DNA of 54,442 bases from an uncultured Pelagibacteraceae bacterium (GTDB lineage Bacteria; Pseudomonadota; Alphaproteobacteria; Pelagibacterales; Pelagibacteraceae). Where the stretch lies: contig CABYQM010000004.1 in assembly GCA_902521075.1 (NCBI GenBank), forward strand, positions 1-54,442, read 5' to 3'. Below the pieces are notes generated by a model. That model worked only from the letters and a program-made list of their open reading frames with translations, searched no databases and was not told the origin of the DNA. How positions within the stretch are numbered: the first letter of the stretch is position 1; every line of letters begins with the position of its first letter. Shown here piece after piece: positions 24,678 through 32,485 of this stretch. The translations under genes were made by a program, and so were the position numbers.

Positions 24678-26066
24678 ATGCAAAGAAATTTAGTACTAAT
24701 TCTATTATTAATACTTTTCAACAGTTCACAATCTCTAGCAAAAACATTTAATGTCAAAAATTCAAAAGATTCTGGTCCTGAAAGTCTAAGGCATGCACTT
24801 TTAAAGGCATCTAAAAGTAAAGAATCATCAAAAATATTAATTACAACTGAAGATGAAATAATTATTAATTCAACTTTAGAATATACAGGACTACAACCCC
24901 TAGATATAGTAGGGTCAGGACAGTCTATTAAAACTACCCAAAATCAAACACTCCTCTTTATTTCAAATGGTGCTGACCTTACAATATCTAATTTAAATTT
25001 TTATGGAGTAGGTGGATTTAGTATTAAAAAAGGAGGATGGGGCAAAGGTATATTTGTAGATGTTAGAGACGACCAAAAAGGTTTAGTAAATGTAATTTTA
25101 AATAACGTTTCTGTTAACGATGTTGCCAGTCATGGAATTCATATTTCTGACTGCAGTCTAGCCGATGACTGTGGTGGTGGACAAGGCGGTGGGGGAGAAG
25201 GTTCAGATGCTTCCATTAAAGTTGTAGTTGATAATTTAACAATTAGTAATGTAGGAAATGGAAGATTTGATGCGGATGGATTTAGGATTGATGAAAGAGG
25301 CATTGGTGATATCGATTTCAAAGCAAGTAACTCTCTGTTTACTCTTGTTGGTGCGGATGGAGTTGAGTTAGATGAAGGTAATGCTGGAAATGTTAATGCT
25401 ACAGTAAATAATTCATCTTTTGTTTTAAATGGAGCATATTGTGATCCAAAACTTTTAAAACCATTTATGCCCAAACAAGATGAAGGTGAATTTGATGATA
25501 ATGTGAGAAAAGAAGACAGTATACCTGGAAAGATTAAGGGTACCCCAGATGATAGATGTTTTGAGAGAGAAGTTGATTTGTATGACTCTGGTTTTGTTAA
25601 AGAATTTGAATTTGGCATAGATTTAGATGATGGTTTTGATATTGATGAAGCTGGTCCCGGAAATTTAGTTGTTACCATTAATAACTCATTTATAAATGGA
25701 AATTTAGACGAAGGTTTAGATTTTGATGAAGCAAATAATGGTGATATATTTTTAACTATCAACAACACTATTTCTATAAATAACACAGACGATGGTTTTA
25801 AAAATTCTGAAGAAGATGATGGTTCAGTTATAGCAAGTATTGATGGTGTAATTGCTGTAAAAAATGGTGGTAAAGGAATTGTGCTTGAAGAGGAAGGTGT
25901 AGGTGATGTGAGAGCGTTTATTGAAAGTACAATTACAAACACCAATGATGATAGTGATAAAACTGGATTAGAGGCAGTGCAAGAAGATGTTGGATCTGGT
26001 ATTATAAAAATTGTTAATTCTCAGTTGTTTGATGGTATTGATGCTGAAGGTGTCCAGCTAAAATAG
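24678..26066 (+). CDS. secreted acidic repeat protein, predicted right-handed beta-helix
   Basis: A 462-residue protein with a clear signal peptide (LVLILLLILFNSSQSLA, cleavage near 21). It then has the SGPESLRHALLKAS-type opening seen in many secreted beta-helix proteins. From about 130 it consists of irregular repeats in which a hydrophobic strand with Asn ladder (TINNSF, TVNNSS) alternates with an acidic turn such as DGFRIDERGIGD, DGVELDEGNAGN, DGFDIDEAGPGN and EGLDFDEANNGD. The spacing, about 40 residues or fewer, and Asn-rich turns suggest a parallel beta-helix; the Asp/Glu clusters could bind Ca2+. A Cys-flanked Gly-rich loop (CSLADDCGGGQGGGGEG) sits near 160. No enzyme motif recognised. 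Surface or periplasmic location is inferred. Confidence 0.75.
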   Translation: MQRNLVLILLLILFNSSQSLAKTFNVKNSKDSGPESLRHALLKASKSKESSKILITTEDEIIINSTLEYTGLQPLDIVGSGQSIKTTQNQTLLFISNGADLTISNLNFYGVGGFSIKKGGWGKGIFVDVRDDQKGLVNVILNNVSVNDVASHGIHISDCSLADDCGGGQGGGGEGSDASIKVVVDNLTISNVGNGRFDADGFRIDERGIGDIDFKASNSLFTLVGADGVELDEGNAGNVNATVNNSSFVLNGAYCDPKLLKPFMPKQDEGEFDDNVRKEDSIPGKIKGTPDDRCFEREVDLYDSGFVKEFEFGIDLDDGFDIDEAGPGNLVVTINNSFINGNLDEGLDFDEANNGDIFLTINNTISINNTDDGFKNSEEDDGSVIASIDGVIAVKNGGKGIVLEEEGVGDVRAFIESTITNTNDDSDKTGLEAVQEDVGSGIIKIVNSQLFDGIDAEGVQLK

Positions 26067-26067
26067 A

Positions 26068-26298
26068 TTAACAACAAGAACAACTTGTCTTTTTCTCTGA
26101 TTTTTTTTCTTCAATTACTTCTTCCCTAGCTGCTGATTGTTCAAAAATTTTTGCTGCTTCAGCCTCTTTCTCTTTTAATATTTTATTTTCAATATATGCG
26201 TAAAGAGAGTTGAAACCTAATTTTGAAGCTTTCTTTTCTTCGTAATTCCTTCTGCCTTTAAGATTTTCAATAATTTCAAGAACTTGCGGGTTATTCAT
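26068..26298 (-). CDS. small hypothetical protein with CSCC tail
   Basis: A 76-residue protein with a mostly charged, helical sequence (long Glu/Lys/Ala stretch at 38-70, probably a coiled helix) and a C-terminal TSCSCC. I do not recognise a named family. A cysteine cluster at the very end suggests metal binding or a thiol role. The gene is convergent with the beta-helix gene, one base between the stops, and precedes the FAD-binding photolyase relative in the same direction of reading only in part: that gene starts upstream at 27482 and ends 41 bases before this start, so both can share a transcript. Confidence 0.65.
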   Translation of the reverse strand: MNNPQVLEIIENLKGRRNYEEKKASKLGFNSLYAYIENKILKEKEAEAAKIFEQSAAREEVIEEKKSEKKTSCSCC

Positions 26299-26339
26299 AT
26301 TATGGTTATCTCATAATTTTGATAATTTACAATAGTTCT

Positions 26340-27482
26340 TTAAAAAAATTCTTTAATTATAGTTGGTATATACTTTTTGAAATTAAAAAAACCTTTATTG
26401 CAATATTTCCAAGAATTTCGGTCTAAATTACGATAAAGAAATTTTATATTATTTATTCCTTGAGAAGTTAAAAAATCTAAGTTTTCTCCAACACAAGGAT
26501 ATAAAAAATAACTATTCTCAATTGTTTTAAGGTTACCAATATCAATAATTTCACAATCCAAAGATTTTTCATCCAACCTTCTTTTTTGATCCTGAATTAA
26601 ATTAGTCTTAAATTTCATTGTTTTTTCACTAAGTTTAATATTCCTAATGTCGTTATTATTATTAACTAAATAAATCTTTTTAAATTTATGGTCTTTGAAA
26701 TCAGTCAACTCAAAAGAAAGATTATTATCAAAAATAATTAAATTTTGCTCATCTAAACTTACTGGATTACTAAAATCTTTTAAGACAGCCTTGTATATTT
26801 TCTCGCTAACTTTAGGTGGTGCATTTTCATTTAAATTAATGTCATTAAATCTGTTATTAGTAAATTTTTTTATATTCCATTCACTTGCCAAATAATGCTT
26901 ACCTTGTGTTTGTATCCCAGCAACCCATCTCCATCCTAATGTATTAGATGCTGCATCTCCATCATAGAGATGCTTCATAAAAAATTCAGCTCCCAATTGC
27001 CAAGGTAAATTTAAAGTAAAAATCCAGATACTGGCAAACCACATTCTTGTATGATTATGAAGGTAATTAAATTCTTTTAATTCCTTAACCCATTCATTAA
27101 AACATTCTATATTTGTATTTCCATCAATGGCATTTAAATAATCTTTATTATCTTTGTATTTTTCTCTTATAATTTTTAGTTCTATTATGTAATCTGTCCA
27201 TACATTAGGTCTTAATTCTAACCATCCTTTCCAATAAGTACGCCACAAAACCTCCTGAATAAATTTTTCATTTTTAGAAAATGAAAATTTCTTTAAGGCT
27301 TTATCTATAACTTCTAACTCATTTAATATTCCATGAGATATATATGGAGAAATACAAGATATATTTGATCTTTTATCTGGACCAAAATCAAAATTTCTCA
27401 ATCTTGAATATTCAGAAAGATTATTTTCAACGAAATTATCTAGTTTATTAGTGGCTTGCGCCCGACTTGGTTCAAAATTCAT
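26340..27482 (-). CDS. FAD-binding photolyase-like protein with swapped domain order
   Basis: A 380-residue protein. Unlike ordinary photolyases it begins straight in the FAD-binding helical domain: KFIQEVLWRTYWKGWLELRP (73-92), YLHNHTRMWFASIWIF (140-155) and DGDAASNTLGWRWVAGIQT (174-192), which match the RE.xWR, HNRxRM and DGDxAxNxxxWxW signatures. The rest (about 245-380) looks like an alpha/beta domain (LIIFDNNLSF, KIYLVNNNND, CEIIDIG), the kind normally found at the N-terminus. Similar proteins exist in other alphaproteobacteria. The FAD-site Asp and Asn are kept, so flavin binding is likely; DNA repair activity is not shown. argG lies 6 bases upstream on the same strand. Confidence 0.83.
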   Translation of the reverse strand: MNFEPSRAQATNKLDNFVENNLSEYSRLRNFDFGPDKRSNISCISPYISHGILNELEVIDKALKKFSFSKNEKFIQEVLWRTYWKGWLELRPNVWTDYIIELKIIREKYKDNKDYLNAIDGNTNIECFNEWVKELKEFNYLHNHTRMWFASIWIFTLNLPWQLGAEFFMKHLYDGDAASNTLGWRWVAGIQTQGKHYLASEWNIKKFTNNRFNDINLNENAPPKVSEKIYKAVLKDFSNPVSLDEQNLIIFDNNLSFELTDFKDHKFKKIYLVNNNNDIRNIKLSEKTMKFKTNLIQDQKRRLDEKSLDCEIIDIGNLKTIENSYFLYPCVGENLDFLTSQGINNIKFLYRNLDRNSWKYCNKGFFNFKKYIPTIIKEFF

Positions 27483-27488
27483 GATATT

Positions 27489-28673
27489 TTATTTTAATTT
27501 TTTTTTGTGAAAATTAATAAATCTTTCAACATTTGATTTATTAAAAGTTTTATTTTCCTCAAATGAAACTTTTTTCATAGAATAAGCTGAACTTTTAGTT
27601 ATTCTTGAATGAATAATAACATTCCCTTTATATAACCTCAATTTAACTGATCCATTAACTTTACTTCTCTTAAGATCAACAATTCTTTGTAATTTAAATC
27701 TCTCTTTAGAAAACCAATATCCATTGTAAATCAGTTCCGCATATCTAGGCATAATTTTTTCTTTCTTATGCATTGTATCTTTATCAAGTGTAACAGACTC
27801 TATAGCCCTATGAGCGTGCATTAATAAAGTTCCGCCTGGTGTTTCGTATACACCTCTTGATTTTATACCGATAAATCTATTTTCTACTAGATCAACTCTT
27901 CCAATAGCATTTTTTCCAGCTATGTCGTTTAATTTTCCAAGCAATTTAGATGGAGATAATTTTTTCCCATTCACTGCAATCGGATCTCCACTTCTAAAAT
28001 CTATTTTTACAATTGAAGATTTATTAGGTGCTTTTTCTGGAGATACCGTTCTTTGAAAGATAAAGTCAGGTGCAGAGTTTTTTGGATTTTCTAACAACTT
28101 TCCTTCTGTTGATGTATGAAAAATATTATCGTCTACTGAAAAAGGTGGCGCTCCTTTCTTGTCTTTAGGTATTTCAATTTTATTTTTTTTTGCATAATTA
28201 ATTAGATCTGATCTAGATTTCAGCTTCCAAATTCTCCAAGGCGCAATAACTTTTATTTTAGGACCAAAATAATGATAACCTAACTCAAATCTTACTTGAT
28301 CATTTCCTTTTCCTGTTGATCCATGAGATACAGCATAGGCATTAAATTTTTTAGCAATTCTAATTTGATCTTTGGCTATTAAAGGTCTAGCAATTGAGGT
28401 TCCAAGCAAATAAACACCTTCATATATTGCATGGCCCCTAATCATTGGATAAACATAATCTTTTACAAAAATATCTTTTAGATTTTGAATAATAATATTT
28501 TTTACGCCAAGTTTTTTTGCGTTTCTGAAAATTTTATTTCTATCTATTTCTTGACCAATGTCTGCAGTATAACAAATTACTTCTGCATCATAATTTTCCT
28601 GTAACCATTTTAATATGATTGATGTGTCCAAACCTCCAGAATAGGCAAGAACTATCTTTTTCTTTGATTTCAT
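27489..28673 (-). CDS. argG: argininosuccinate synthase
   Basis: Joins citrulline and aspartate with ATP to form argininosuccinate in arginine synthesis. The protein is 394 residues. The PP-loop is LAYSGGLDTSIIL (8-20); other landmarks are TADIGQE (37-43), SHGSTGKGNDQVRFE with the citrulline/aspartate site, and KAPNKSSIVKIDFRSGDP. The closing STGKGND-type loop and the C-terminal ESVTLDK helix fit the family. It is flanked closely by the FAD-binding photolyase relative (6 bases) and the IalB-like gene (3 bases), all on one strand, an arrangement that seems to reflect genome compaction more than shared function. Confidence 0.97.
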   Translation of the reverse strand: MKSKKKIVLAYSGGLDTSIILKWLQENYDAEVICYTADIGQEIDRNKIFRNAKKLGVKNIIIQNLKDIFVKDYVYPMIRGHAIYEGVYLLGTSIARPLIAKDQIRIAKKFNAYAVSHGSTGKGNDQVRFELGYHYFGPKIKVIAPWRIWKLKSRSDLINYAKKNKIEIPKDKKGAPPFSVDDNIFHTSTEGKLLENPKNSAPDFIFQRTVSPEKAPNKSSIVKIDFRSGDPIAVNGKKLSPSKLLGKLNDIAGKNAIGRVDLVENRFIGIKSRGVYETPGGTLLMHAHRAIESVTLDKDTMHKKEKIMPRYAELIYNGYWFSKERFKLQRIVDLKRSKVNGSVKLRLYKGNVIIHSRITKSSAYSMKKVSFEENKTFNKSNVERFINFHKKKLK

Positions 28674-28676
28674 TAT

Positions 28677-29177
28677 TTAACTACAGCTTTTTTTAGCCGC
28701 GTTATATGCTTTAGTGAAGCCCATCAAAGAATAATGATCAATTGTTTGAGAACCAGATTTATTATATCCAGTAACCATTAATCTTGAGGCTTTTTTCATT
28801 CTGCTAACAACTTTTTTTTCAATTTTATTACTTGAAATCCATGCAAAATTATCTTGAGCTATATCAAATTTATATTTTGATTTACCAGAGCTAGCTGTTA
28901 TTGAATTTTGACTGTTGTATTCATAGCCTGAGGTTGTGCTTACTTCGTCTTTAATTTTTTCAGATGGTCTAAAAGTTACAAATAATCTTGCATCTCTATC
29001 ATTTTTTTTAGGAGATTGAAGAACAGGTTTAGATTGAGCAAAACATACTTTACTATCCCCATTGGTAACAACAATTGCATCCCAGTCTTTAAATGTTCCT
29101 ATTTTATTTAATTCTTCTGAATAAGAAGTTGATCCTAATAAGAGAATAAAAAAAATTATTTTAAAAATTATGGACAT
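28677..29177 (-). CDS. IalB-like secreted protein (invasion-associated locus B family)
   Basis: A 166-residue protein with a signal peptide (FKIIFFILLLGSTSYS). The mature part has FKDWDAIVVTNGDSKVCFAQS, then RDARLFVTFRPSEKIKDEVS and FAWISSNKIEKKVVSRMKKA, which fit the beta-sandwich IalB family of alphaproteobacteria. Two cysteines (CFAQ and the C-terminal KKSCS) may pair, as family members often have one disulfide. The family name comes from Bartonella; in a free-living marine organism a role in invasion is not implied. Its start overlaps the aldo/keto reductase stop by 10 bases. Confidence 0.8.
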   Translation of the reverse strand: MSIIFKIIFFILLLGSTSYSEELNKIGTFKDWDAIVVTNGDSKVCFAQSKPVLQSPKKNDRDARLFVTFRPSEKIKDEVSTTSGYEYNSQNSITASSGKSKYKFDIAQDNFAWISSNKIEKKVVSRMKKASRLMVTGYNKSGSQTIDHYSLMGFTKAYNAAKKSCS

Positions 29178-30202
29178 GGATTTGGATACTTTTTTTGAAT
29201 TTCATTAATTTCATTAATTATTTCTTTATCAAGATTCACTTTTACACTTTCTATATTTGTTTTCAACTGCTCCATTGTTGTTGCACCAATAATAACACTA
29301 GACATGAAATCCTGTATCTCACAAAATTTTATACACATTTGACTCATATCAATATTGTATTTTTCACTAATATTAAAATACTCATCAACAGCTTCGTTAG
29401 TATTTGGTTTTCGATATCTTGTCCAAAAATCCCAATCTCTTTCCATTCGAGATCCTTTTGGAAATTGCTTATTTCTATATTTACCACTTAAAAAACCACT
29501 GGCTAAAGGAGAATAAGATAAACAGCCAATATTTTCTCTTATAGACACCTCAGCTAATCCAACTTCATATGACCTATTTAATAAACTATAGGGATTTTGT
29601 ATGGACATCATTCTTGGCAAACTCTTTTCCTTTGAGAGTTTGAGATAATTCATAACACCCCAAGGAGTTTCATTAGATAAACCTACATGTCTAATTTTAC
29701 CTTGCTCAATATACTTTTGTAATTCAACCAACACGTCTTCGAATTTATTCCATTCATTTTCTTTATGCACATAACCAAGTCTTCCAAAATTGTTTACATT
29801 TCTTTCTGGCCAATGAAGCTGATATAAATCTATATAATCAGTTTTAAGTCTTTTAAGACTGTTATGAAGTGCAGTTTCGAGATTCTTCCCTACAAAACTA
29901 TTTTCACCATTTCTAATATAATCTCTTGCAGGACCACAAACTTTAGTTGCAAGTATCACATCTTTTCTTTTTTTTGTTTTTTCAAACCAATTTCCAATGA
30001 TCGTCTCTGTATGACCAAAAGTTTCAGCTTTAGGAGGTACCGCATAAAGTTCTGCTGTATCCCAAAAATTAACCCCATTTTCTAGCGAGAAATCCATTTG
30101 TTCGAAGGCCTCTTCTTGGCTATTTTGTTCACCCCAAGTCATAGTGCCGAGACAAATTGTGCTAATATCTATATCAGTTGTTCCTAATTTTTTATAATTC
30201 AT
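29168..30202 (-). CDS. aldo/keto reductase (Tas-like)
   Basis: A 344-residue NADPH-dependent oxidoreductase of the aldo/keto reductase TIM-barrel fold. It starts YKKLGTTDIDISTICLGTMTWGEQN, the Tas subgroup opening. The catalytic tetrad is visible as NFWDTAELY (Asp and Tyr), the Lys in ILATKVCG and the His in LYQLHWPER. SYSPLASGFLSGKY and SVIIGATTMEQLKTNIE are the C-terminal cofactor segments. The native substrate is unknown. The gene is divergent from the BI-1 gene with a 72-bp spacer. Confidence 0.93.
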   Translation of the reverse strand: MNYKKLGTTDIDISTICLGTMTWGEQNSQEEAFEQMDFSLENGVNFWDTAELYAVPPKAETFGHTETIIGNWFEKTKKRKDVILATKVCGPARDYIRNGENSFVGKNLETALHNSLKRLKTDYIDLYQLHWPERNVNNFGRLGYVHKENEWNKFEDVLVELQKYIEQGKIRHVGLSNETPWGVMNYLKLSKEKSLPRMMSIQNPYSLLNRSYEVGLAEVSIRENIGCLSYSPLASGFLSGKYRNKQFPKGSRMERDWDFWTRYRKPNTNEAVDEYFNISEKYNIDMSQMCIKFCEIQDFMSSVIIGATTMEQLKTNIESVKVNLDKEIINEINEIQKKYPNPCP

Positions 30203-30274
30203 TAAATTTTAAGTATTTGTTACCTACATTTTGACTGCTTGAAAAACTTAAGATTTATTACTATATATTTAATT

Positions 30275-31033
30275 ATGGAATTCAATAGAGACAATATCCT
30301 AAATAGATCAACGACAGCAAAAAAAGCTGTTGTGATGGACGAAGGCCTTAGAGCCTACATGCTTAAAGTTTACAACTACATGGCAACTGGTGTTTTGTTA
30401 ACGGGTATCATTGCATTACTATCTTTTAAAATGTCAGTAGTTACAGATGCAAGTGGATCAATAGTTGCTTTAACTGAGTTCGGAAATGCAATTTATCTAT
30501 CAGGATTGAAATGGGTAGTTATGTTAGCTCCTCTCGGAATTGTTTTTTATATGAGTTTTGGGATAAATAAAATGAGTTCTTCAAAAGCTCAAACAACTTT
30601 TTGGATTTTTGCAGCCTTGATGGGTTTATCACTCTCATCAATTTTATTAGTTTACACAGGACTTAGTGTGACGAGAGTATTTTTCATATCTTCAGCAACT
30701 TTTGGAGCTATGAGTATATATGGTTACACAACTAAAAGAGACCTCACAAAATTTGGGTCATTCTTAATGATGGGTTTGATCGGTATTATAATCGCATCTT
30801 TAGTAAATATTTTCTTAAAATCTTCAATGATGTACTTTGCTATTTCAATCATTGGAGTTCTTATATTTGTTGGATTAACTGCATACGATACACAAAAAAT
30901 TAAGAATATGTACGCAGCATCAGATTCAGGTGAAGTAATTGGCAAGAAAGCTGTTATGGGAGCTTTAACATTATACTTAGATTTTATAAATTTATTTATA
31001 ATGCTTTTAAGATTGTTCGGTCAAAGAAGATAA
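30275..31033 (+). CDS. Bax inhibitor-1/YccA family membrane protein
   Basis: A 252-residue inner-membrane protein with seven hydrophobic helices. The region GLTAYDTQKIKNMYAASD near the C-terminus is the family signature, whose Asp residues gate a pH-sensitive calcium leak in characterised bacterial homologues. I take the ATG at 30275 (MEFNRDNILNRS); an in-frame start at 30239 would add 12 hydrophobic residues that the family lacks. Membrane protein quality control together with FtsH is known for YccA. It ends 7 bases before the convergent DUF2794 gene. Confidence 0.92.
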   Translation: MEFNRDNILNRSTTAKKAVVMDEGLRAYMLKVYNYMATGVLLTGIIALLSFKMSVVTDASGSIVALTEFGNAIYLSGLKWVVMLAPLGIVFYMSFGINKMSSSKAQTTFWIFAALMGLSLSSILLVYTGLSVTRVFFISSATFGAMSIYGYTTKRDLTKFGSFLMMGLIGIIIASLVNIFLKSSMMYFAISIIGVLIFVGLTAYDTQKIKNMYAASDSGEVIGKKAVMGALTLYLDFINLFIMLLRLFGQRR

Positions 31034-31035
31034 TC

Positions 31036-31051
31036 AAAAACTATAGTTTTT
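31036..31051. terminator. possible bidirectional terminator, perfect 16-bp palindrome
   Basis: AAAAACTATAGTTTTT is a perfect palindrome placed exactly where two convergent genes end (BI-1 stop at 31033, DUF2794 stop at 31041). It is weak because it is AT-only apart from two C/G pairs, and no separate T-run follows, so it may simply be chance in AT-rich DNA. Confidence 0.35.
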
Positions 31052-31376
31052 TCCAATTTGTTTTTTTTAGAAGTATTTCTAAATCATAAGCATTATTTAA
31101 AATTTTACCATTTCTATCAGTTATTAAATATTTCAAATTCTTATTAGAAGGTTTAAAATTTTTACTAATGTTGTAGATAGCTTTTTCTGCTGCATTTTTA
31201 AAAATACTAAAACTCACTCTTTTACTTGATATTGAGAGGCCATAGTCTTTCCAAGATCCTTCAGATACCATTTTAGCATATAGGTCTAATATAATTTTTA
31301 GTTCTTTTTTTTCAAAAAAATACCTTTGGTTTTGTTCTTTATTTGAATTATTTATTACTAATTTTAAATTACTCAT
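31041..31376 (-). CDS. DUF2794 family protein
   Basis: A 111-residue soluble protein matching the alphaproteobacterial DUF2794 pattern: FFEKKELKIILDLYAKMVSEG (21-41), WKDYGLSISSKRVSFSIFK (42-60) and YLITDRNGKILN (83-94). The function of the family is unknown; it is widespread in this class and may be nucleotide- or phosphate-related, but I have no sequence basis for that. Its start overlaps the yciB stop by 8 bases, so the pair is likely coupled. Confidence 0.82.
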   Translation of the reverse strand: MSNLKLVINNSNKEQNQRYFFEKKELKIILDLYAKMVSEGSWKDYGLSISSKRVSFSIFKNAAEKAIYNISKNFKPSNKNLKYLITDRNGKILNNAYDLEILLKKTNWKKL

Positions 31377-31920
31377 TTAATTTGTGTTTATTAATCAACC
31401 CAACTTGTGATGCTGTAAAGATGAATGTAATTGGTAGCATTCCCCAAACTTTAAAGTTAACCCAAAATTCTTCTGTTTGAGTTCTCCAAACAATTTCATT
31501 TAATATAGCTAAAAAAATAAAAAAATAAGTCCATCTGTTATTCAAAATTTTCCAACCTTCATCAGACATTGGCAGTGTTTTTCCAAGTATTAATTTTAAA
31601 ACTGGTTCATTGGTGAAGTATTTTCCAAAGAATAAAGCTAAGGCAAATAAAATATTTATAATAGTGGGTTTCATATAAATAAAAATTGGATTATCAAAAT
31701 AAATTGTTAAACCTCCGAATAGAGTAATTAAAATCCCTCCTAACAAAGGAACCATCGGAACTTTTTTTTCCAGTATCCAAACCAAGAGAACAGAAATTAT
31801 TGTTGCGACAATTAGAGGTGGTATTGCAACTTTTAAATTTTTATCACTGTTATAATAAAAGAAGAAAAAAATAGCTAATGGCCCAACGTCTGTAATGAAT
31901 TTTAGAAGTGATTTATTCAC
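31369..31920 (-). CDS. yciB: YciB/IspZ family inner-membrane septation protein
   Basis: A 183-residue protein with five hydrophobic segments. GPLAIFFFFYYNSDKNL at the start, KVPMVPLLGGILITLFGGLTIYF in the middle and WKILNNRWTYFFIFLAILNEIVWRT are the typical pieces. YciB helps maintain envelope integrity and interacts with division and elongation proteins in E. coli; in other bacteria it is called intracellular septation protein A. It is in a two-gene unit with DUF2794, divergent from hspQ (78-bp spacer). Confidence 0.9.
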   Translation of the reverse strand: MNKSLLKFITDVGPLAIFFFFYYNSDKNLKVAIPPLIVATIISVLLVWILEKKVPMVPLLGGILITLFGGLTIYFDNPIFIYMKPTIINILFALALFFGKYFTNEPVLKLILGKTLPMSDEGWKILNNRWTYFFIFLAILNEIVWRTQTEEFWVNFKVWGMLPITFIFTASQVGLINKHKLNE

Positions 31921-31998
31921 TGCTACATATTAACAGATTAATAAAACATTTATATTTTTTTTATTGATTTTTTTCATCAAATATCCATATTTAATATC

Positions 31999-32319
31999 GT
32001 GAGCACTCAAAAAGCTAAATTTTCAATTGGAGACGTTGTAAAACATAGACACTTCGATTTTAGAGGTGTGATTTACGATGTTGACTTTGAATTTAATAAC
32101 TCAGAGGAGTGGTATCAATCGATTCCAAAAAACGTGAGACCTAGAAAGGATCAGCCATTTTATCATTTACTAGCAGAGAATGACGAAATTACTTACGAGG
32201 CTTATGTGTCTGAGCAAAATCTATTATTTGATGACTCTGAAGAGCCTATAAAACACCCTCTAATTAATGAAATTTTTTCAGGTAAGCGTGGATCAAGCTA
32301 CTTCAAGCCTTCAAATTAA
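31999..32319 (+). CDS. hspQ: heat shock protein HspQ-like
   Basis: A 106-residue protein read from a GTG at 31999, which gives MSTQKAKFSIGDVVKHRHFDFRG. This opening, the WYQSIPKNVRPRKDQPFYHLL segment (39-60) and YVSEQNLLFDDSEEPIKHP are characteristic of HspQ/YccV, a small hemimethylated-DNA-binding-fold protein that specificity-enhances Lon in enterobacteria. No in-frame ATG lies near the N-terminus, so GTG is the only sensible start. No clear heat-shock promoter could be recognised upstream. Confidence 0.9.
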   Translation: MSTQKAKFSIGDVVKHRHFDFRGVIYDVDFEFNNSEEWYQSIPKNVRPRKDQPFYHLLAENDEITYEAYVSEQNLLFDDSEEPIKHPLINEIFSGKRGSSYFKPSN

Positions 32320-32386
32320 CTAATAGCCAATATTTAAACACAATTGTCCCAAATCTCTGTCATATCTGTTTGTTATAAATATTTAA

Positions 32387-32440
32387 TTCTGATCAAGAGT
32401 ACTGTTTTTCCTCTATCTCCCTCTGTATTCTTGGTCAGAA
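32387..32440 (+). ncRNA. candidate structured RNA or leader hairpin before ccmC
   Basis: The bases 32387-32402 pair with 32425-32440 in 16 contiguous base pairs (two of them G-U), with a 22-base pyrimidine-rich loop (32403-32424) that contains TTTTTCC, CTCT and CTCCCTCT. It sits in the 166-bp gap between hspQ (stop 32319) and ccmC (start 32486), the largest such gap here. On the plus strand the loop could pair with Shine-Dalgarno-like sequences. No T-run follows, so it is not a typical terminator. The rest of the gap is AT-rich and shows nothing I can name. Confidence 0.5.
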
Positions 32441-32485
32441 AATTTTGAACAATTTTAATCTAAAATTTATGTGTTATAAAAAATT

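Noticed and set aside
25139..25945. A 268-codon open frame on the minus strand opposite the beta-helix gene
   Set aside because: Ser/Pro/Lys-rich and low in complexity, mirrors the Asp/Gly-rich repeats of the plus-strand gene, and has no signal, motif or ribosome site. It is a by-product of the repeats.
32320..32485. 6S RNA in the hspQ-ccmC gap
   Set aside because: The length fits, but I could not see the 6S closing stem and central bubble; only AACACA (32337-32342) and TGTGTT (32470-32475) pair weakly outside the hairpin. Recorded only as a candidate structured RNA.
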